Shown piece after piece: positions 61,103 through 64,000 of a stretch of DNA of 64,000 nt. Source of the DNA: Obesumbacterium proteus (lineage in GTDB: Bacteria; Pseudomonadota; Gammaproteobacteria; Enterobacterales; Enterobacteriaceae); NCBI RefSeq assembly GCF_001586165.1, contig NZ_CP014608.1:3534001-3598000 (forward strand), given 5' to 3'. Within the stretch, counting starts at the first letter, position 1. Each line of letters opens with the position of its first letter. The position numbers and the translations under genes are program-made. Under the pieces are notes generated by a model that worked only from the letters and a program-made list of their open reading frames with translations, was not told the DNA's origin and did no database searches.

Positions 61103-61891
61103 CTAGAACGGATAGTCGTGATAACCCAGCTGTTCAGAAATATTGCGCGCTGCGGTATGCAGCATTTTAACGTATTCGTGTTTAGCATCTTCTGAGAAGC
61201 GGATTGTTGGGAACGAAATACTCAGCCCCGCAATCACCACGCCAAAGCGATCGAAAACAGGCACCGCGATGCAGCGCAGCCCTTCTTCCTGTTCTTCAAT
61301 ATCTTCACCAAAACCTTGCTCTTTCACCTCATCGAGCGCCGCCAGCAACGCTTCAGGGGTAAGGATAGTTTTTTCGGTGCTACGCTTGAACTCAATCTGG
61401 CTGATAATTTCTTCTGCTTCGCTACGATCGCGCCAAGCCAACAACACTTTACCAATGGCGGTGGTGTGCAGCGGATTACGGCGACCAATGCGCGAATACA
61501 TACGCAGGTTATACATTGAGTCAATTTTATGAATGTAGACGATCCCATCTTCATCCAAAGCGCCAAGGTGAATAGTTTCACGGGTTAAGCGTGAAAGCTC
61601 ACGCATTTCAATATCGGCACTACGAATCAAATCGACATTTTGTAGCGCATGCGCGCCCAGTTCGAACAGTTTGAGCGTCAGCGAATATTTCTCTGACTCA
61701 CTCTCCTGCGAAACATAACCAAGAGACTTCATGGTTTGTAGAAAGCGATAGACGGTGCTTTTCGACATCATGACGCGCTGGGACAGTTCGGTGATGCCGA
61801 TTTCGCGCTCTTCGGTGAGCGCTTGTAAAATCCCAAACACTTTAAGTACAGAAGAGACCGAGTCGGGTTGTTTATCTATATCTGTTGACAT
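61103..61891 (-). CDS. kdgR: IclR-family transcriptional repressor KdgR
   Basis: A 262-residue regulator, one residue shorter than E. coli KdgR. The winged helix-turn-helix (about 12-75) has GITELSQRVMMSKSTVYRFLQTMKSLGYV; the C-terminal effector domain (about 90-255) has HTTAIGKVLLAW and EDIEEQEEGLRCIAVPVFDR. KdgR represses hexuronate and pectin-breakdown genes and is released by 2-keto-3-deoxygluconate. Divergent from yebQ, with a candidate operator between them. Confidence 0.95.
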   Translation of the reverse strand: MSTDIDKQPDSVSSVLKVFGILQALTEEREIGITELSQRVMMSKSTVYRFLQTMKSLGYVSQESESEKYSLTLKLFELGAHALQNVDLIRSADIEMRELSRLTRETIHLGALDEDGIVYIHKIDSMYNLRMYSRIGRRNPLHTTAIGKVLLAWRDRSEAEEIISQIEFKRSTEKTILTPEALLAALDEVKEQGFGEDIEEQEEGLRCIAVPVFDRFGVVIAGLSISFPTIRFSEDAKHEYVKMLHTAARNISEQLGYHDYPF

Positions 61892-61920
61892 TGTATTTCT
61901 TTACCCTATCAGATGGTTAA

Positions 61921-61939
61921 ATCGAACCTGTGTTTCATT
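61921..61939. promoter_or_regulatory. candidate KdgR operator between kdgR and yebQ
   Basis: ATCGAACCTGTGTTTCATT: the right half TGTTTCATT is an exact KdgR half-site and the left is weaker. A separate palindrome CCTGTTAAACAGG lies at 61966-61978. In other enterobacteria KdgR controls neighbouring genes, so the position is sensible, but the match is partial. Confidence 0.4.
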
Positions 61940-62113
61940 ATAAAAGGAACAGCTACCGAAATACAGCCTGTTAAACAGGTTAATCAGGTGGTTAACCGTT
62001 TCCGCACACTAGAACCTTTGTTACAAACAAAGCCAAATGTGACGGTAGTCTCAAGTGGTAATAAAAGTTATAGTTCCGCAACTGACTAATAAACTCTTAA
62101 CGATTGTTGCCGA

Positions 62114-63490
62114 ATGAAATCAACCATAAATGATGGTGTTCCACTACCTCAACGATACGGCGCAATTTTAGCCATTGCACCGGGTATCACCGTCGCGGTA
62201 CTTGATGGTGCGATTGCTAACGTCGCCCTTCCCACTATTGCCCGCGATCTTAACGCCACTGCCGCAACGTCGGTGTGGATTGTTAACGCCTACCAGCTCG
62301 CCATTACCATTTCGTTGCTGTCGCTGGCGTCCTTGGGCGATATCATCGGCTACCGCAAAATTTACCTCACCGGATTACTGGTATTTAGCGTAACGTCATT
62401 GGGTTGCGCGATGTCCGATTCACTCTGGACGCTTACCCTCGCCAGGGTGTTGCAAGGCTTTGGCGCAGCGGCGGTGATGAGCGTGAACGTCGCGCTGGTG
62501 CGTTTAATCTATCCTCAGCGTTATCTCGGACGAGGAATGGGCATTAACGCATTAATCGTTGCCGTTTCTGCGGCGGCGGGGCCATCGGTCGCGGCGGCAA
62601 TTCTCTCCGTCAGCAGCTGGCCATGGTTATTTGCCGTTAACGTGCCAATTGGCATTGCCGCCTTTATTTGCGGCATGAAATTTCTGCCAGAGAATCCGCC
62701 CAAAGTGGGTAAGCCAAAATTCGATGGTTACAGCGCGTTGCTTAACGCCCTCACCTTCGGCCTACTGATTTCTGCCATTAGCGGCTTTGCTCAGCGCCAA
62801 AACAACCTTCTACTGCTGGGTGAACTGGTGGTTATGCTGATTGTGGGTACCCTTTTCGTGCGCCGTCAGCTCAACCAAGAATTTCCACTGTTGCCTGTAG
62901 ATCTGCTGCGTATTCCAATCTTTTCGCTCTCAGTAGGAACATCGATATGTTCATTCAGCGCGCAGATGCTGGCATTCGTTTCGTTGCCATTTTTCCTGCA
63001 AACGGTGCTTGGCAAAACGGAAGTGATGACCGGTCTTCTGCTAACACCGTGGCCTATCGCCACTATGATAATGGCCCCGATTGCTGGGCGTTTGCTTGAG
63101 CGCTTTAACGCTGGGCTACTGGGAAGTATTGGGCTGATGCTGTTTGCCATCGGGTTGCTGTCGCTGGCGCTGCTCCCTTCAAACCCAACAGACATTGATA
63201 TTATCTGGCGGATGGCGCTCTGCGGTGCTGGTTTTGGTATTTTCCAATCCCCTAACAATCACACCATGATTTCTTCTGCGCCGCGCCATCGCAGCGGCGG
63301 TGCCAGTGGCATGCTAGGCACTGCGCGTCTACTGGGGCAAACCAGCGGAGCCGCGCTGGTGGCGCTGATGTTTAACCTGTTTGGCGATCTCGGTACGCAT
63401 TCATCGTTACTGCTGGGTGCCCTATTTGCCCTCTGTGCCGCGATTGTCAGCAGCCTACGCATTCGTCAACCTAAGCCAGCTGCGCAGTAA
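62114..63490 (+). CDS. yebQ: MFS transporter YebQ (DHA2 type)
   Basis: A major facilitator superfamily drug:H+ antiporter-like protein of 458 residues with 13-14 helices. Motif C-type block VLDGAIANVALPTIARDLNAT is in helix 1, and RVLQGFGAAAVMSVNVALVRLIYPQRYLGRGMG is the conserved region around helix 4. Substrate is unknown. Its position divergent from kdgR matches E. coli yebQ. The start codon is ATG at 62114, without a strong ribosome-binding site. Confidence 0.9.
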   Translation: MKSTINDGVPLPQRYGAILAIAPGITVAVLDGAIANVALPTIARDLNATAATSVWIVNAYQLAITISLLSLASLGDIIGYRKIYLTGLLVFSVTSLGCAMSDSLWTLTLARVLQGFGAAAVMSVNVALVRLIYPQRYLGRGMGINALIVAVSAAAGPSVAAAILSVSSWPWLFAVNVPIGIAAFICGMKFLPENPPKVGKPKFDGYSALLNALTFGLLISAISGFAQRQNNLLLLGELVVMLIVGTLFVRRQLNQEFPLLPVDLLRIPIFSLSVGTSICSFSAQMLAFVSLPFFLQTVLGKTEVMTGLLLTPWPIATMIMAPIAGRLLERFNAGLLGSIGLMLFAIGLLSLALLPSNPTDIDIIWRMALCGAGFGIFQSPNNHTMISSAPRHRSGGASGMLGTARLLGQTSGAALVALMFNLFGDLGTHSSLLLGALFALCAAIVSSLRIRQPKPAAQ

Positions 63491-63497
63491 AATAGAC

Positions 63498-63526
63498 ATA
63501 AAAAAGGGAACCCATCCGGGTTCCCT
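63498..63526 (-). terminator. terminator in the gap between yebQ and the HTH gene
   Basis: AGGGAACCC/GGGTTCCCT with a four-base loop. The T run lies on the minus-strand side, so it mainly serves the leftward HTH gene at 63598, though it may also stop yebQ transcripts. Confidence 0.75.
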
Positions 63527-63597
63527 ACCAAAATGATAAGAATCATCGCCAAACAACACAATGGGGTGCTTTGATGCTTATCAGCTCGGTTATTACT

Positions 63598-63927
63598 TTA
63601 CTTGATAAAACCTCTCAGTTCACCGTGGCGAACGATACCCTGCAAAAGAACATCGTCATTGATGATATCGAACAGTGACAGCGTATTACCGTCTCTTTTT
63701 TCCTGATTCTTGTTATAGCGCGTTATCTCTCCCCACTCCTCAAATGCCCTTGGGTGATGCTGCTTAATAAATGCCAAAAGCGTAATCAGCGTCACCGCGC
63801 TGGCCGGCATATTGGTTACCGATCCCTTCAGATAATTGAAAATTGTATTCCGGGGCGTATTAAGCAACATAGTCAGTTCGGTCTTATCTATGTCTAAATC
63901 GTTAAAAATTCGAGTGAATTCATTCAC
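63598..63927 (-). CDS. small helix-turn-helix protein of unknown role
   Basis: A 109-residue protein. Residues about 15-55 (TELTMLLNTPRNTIFNYLKGSVTNMPASAVTLITLLA) look like a lambda-repressor/Cro-type HTH, with the rest mainly helical and charged (FEEWGEITRYNKNQEKRDG). I do not recognise a named family. It could be a stand-alone regulator or half of a toxin-antitoxin or phage-type pair, but its promoter side reaches the window edge within 75 bases, so the partner cannot be seen. Confidence 0.6.
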   Translation of the reverse strand: MNEFTRIFNDLDIDKTELTMLLNTPRNTIFNYLKGSVTNMPASAVTLITLLAFIKQHHPRAFEEWGEITRYNKNQEKRDGNTLSLFDIINDDVLLQGIVRHGELRGFIK

Positions 63928-64000
63928 TAAATTTGTTCCTAATAGGTTAAAAATCTGGTTTTATTATTTTATCAAACCCTTGATGATCCTGAAAGTTTTT

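Noticed and set aside
1..64000. CRISPR arrays, tRNA or rRNA genes, prophage or complete insertion sequences
   Set aside because: Read for regularly spaced direct repeats, cloverleaf patterns and transposase or integrase proteins; none seen. The tandem repeats at 13841 and 47996 do not have CRISPR spacing.

Overview
The window is chromosomal DNA from a member of the order Enterobacterales. It is not Escherichia itself, and the best guess is Hafnia or a close relative. The basis is protein similarity to the E. coli equivalents together with gene order: aroH, hemP, selO, nlpC, btuD/btuC, ihfA, pheT/pheS/pheM, rplT, rpmI, infC, thrS, then yniA, yniB, hxpB, ydjM, tcyP, kdgR and yebQ are nearly all neighbours in E. 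coli as well. Between these backbone genes lie blocks that E. coli keeps elsewhere or lacks. I see no tRNA, rRNA, CRISPR array, prophage or complete insertion sequence.

Layout. 0.5-1.6 kb: aroH with a TrpR-like operator. 1.7-10.6 kb: a large Fur-controlled heme block, made of an anaerobic heme-opening operon (hutW-hutX-chuY) followed by hemP, the receptor hemR and hemSTUV. 10.6-11.15 kb: a gene-free, hairpin-dense stretch. 11.15-14.8 kb: selO, lplA, an NlpC-type lipoprotein and yjbD. 14.8-22.3 kb: the full arnBCADTEF operon for L-Ara4N modification of lipid A, with a possible PmrA box. 22.7-25.1 kb: btuD, btuC, dsrB, ihfA. 25.1-32.2 kb: the translation cluster, with the pheM attenuator, the AUU start of infC and a tRNA-like thrS operator hairpin. 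33.1-39.7 kb: a porin, an OrtT/GhoT-like membrane peptide, yebW, a soluble zinc-binding-type chemoreceptor behind a near-perfect FliA promoter, yebV, a second PBP2 and a DUF805 protein. 40.0-44.8 kb: a five-gene Nik/Ynt-type ABC importer behind a NikR-like operator. 45-49.5 kb: an orphan iron-complex-type binding protein with a Fur box, a serine-type transporter, emtA and a GhoS-like gene. 49.8-57.1 kb: yniA and an AT-rich chaperone-usher cluster whose subunits are mostly DUF1120 proteins. 57.2-64 kb: yniB, hxpB, ydjM with a LexA-like box, tcyP, kdgR, yebQ and an unrecognised HTH protein.

The genes group around metal and heme supply (hut/hem, Ni importer, orphan binding protein, btu), envelope remodelling (arn, PBP2 paralogue, NlpC, EmtA, porin, fimbriae) and core translation. 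Dispersed palindromic repeats occupy several of the gaps. Two of them carry the same double-hairpin cassette with compensatory base changes. The observations most worth following are the separated OrtT/GhoT- and GhoS-like genes, the DUF1120 fimbrial system, the NikR-like operator and the double-hairpin cassette.
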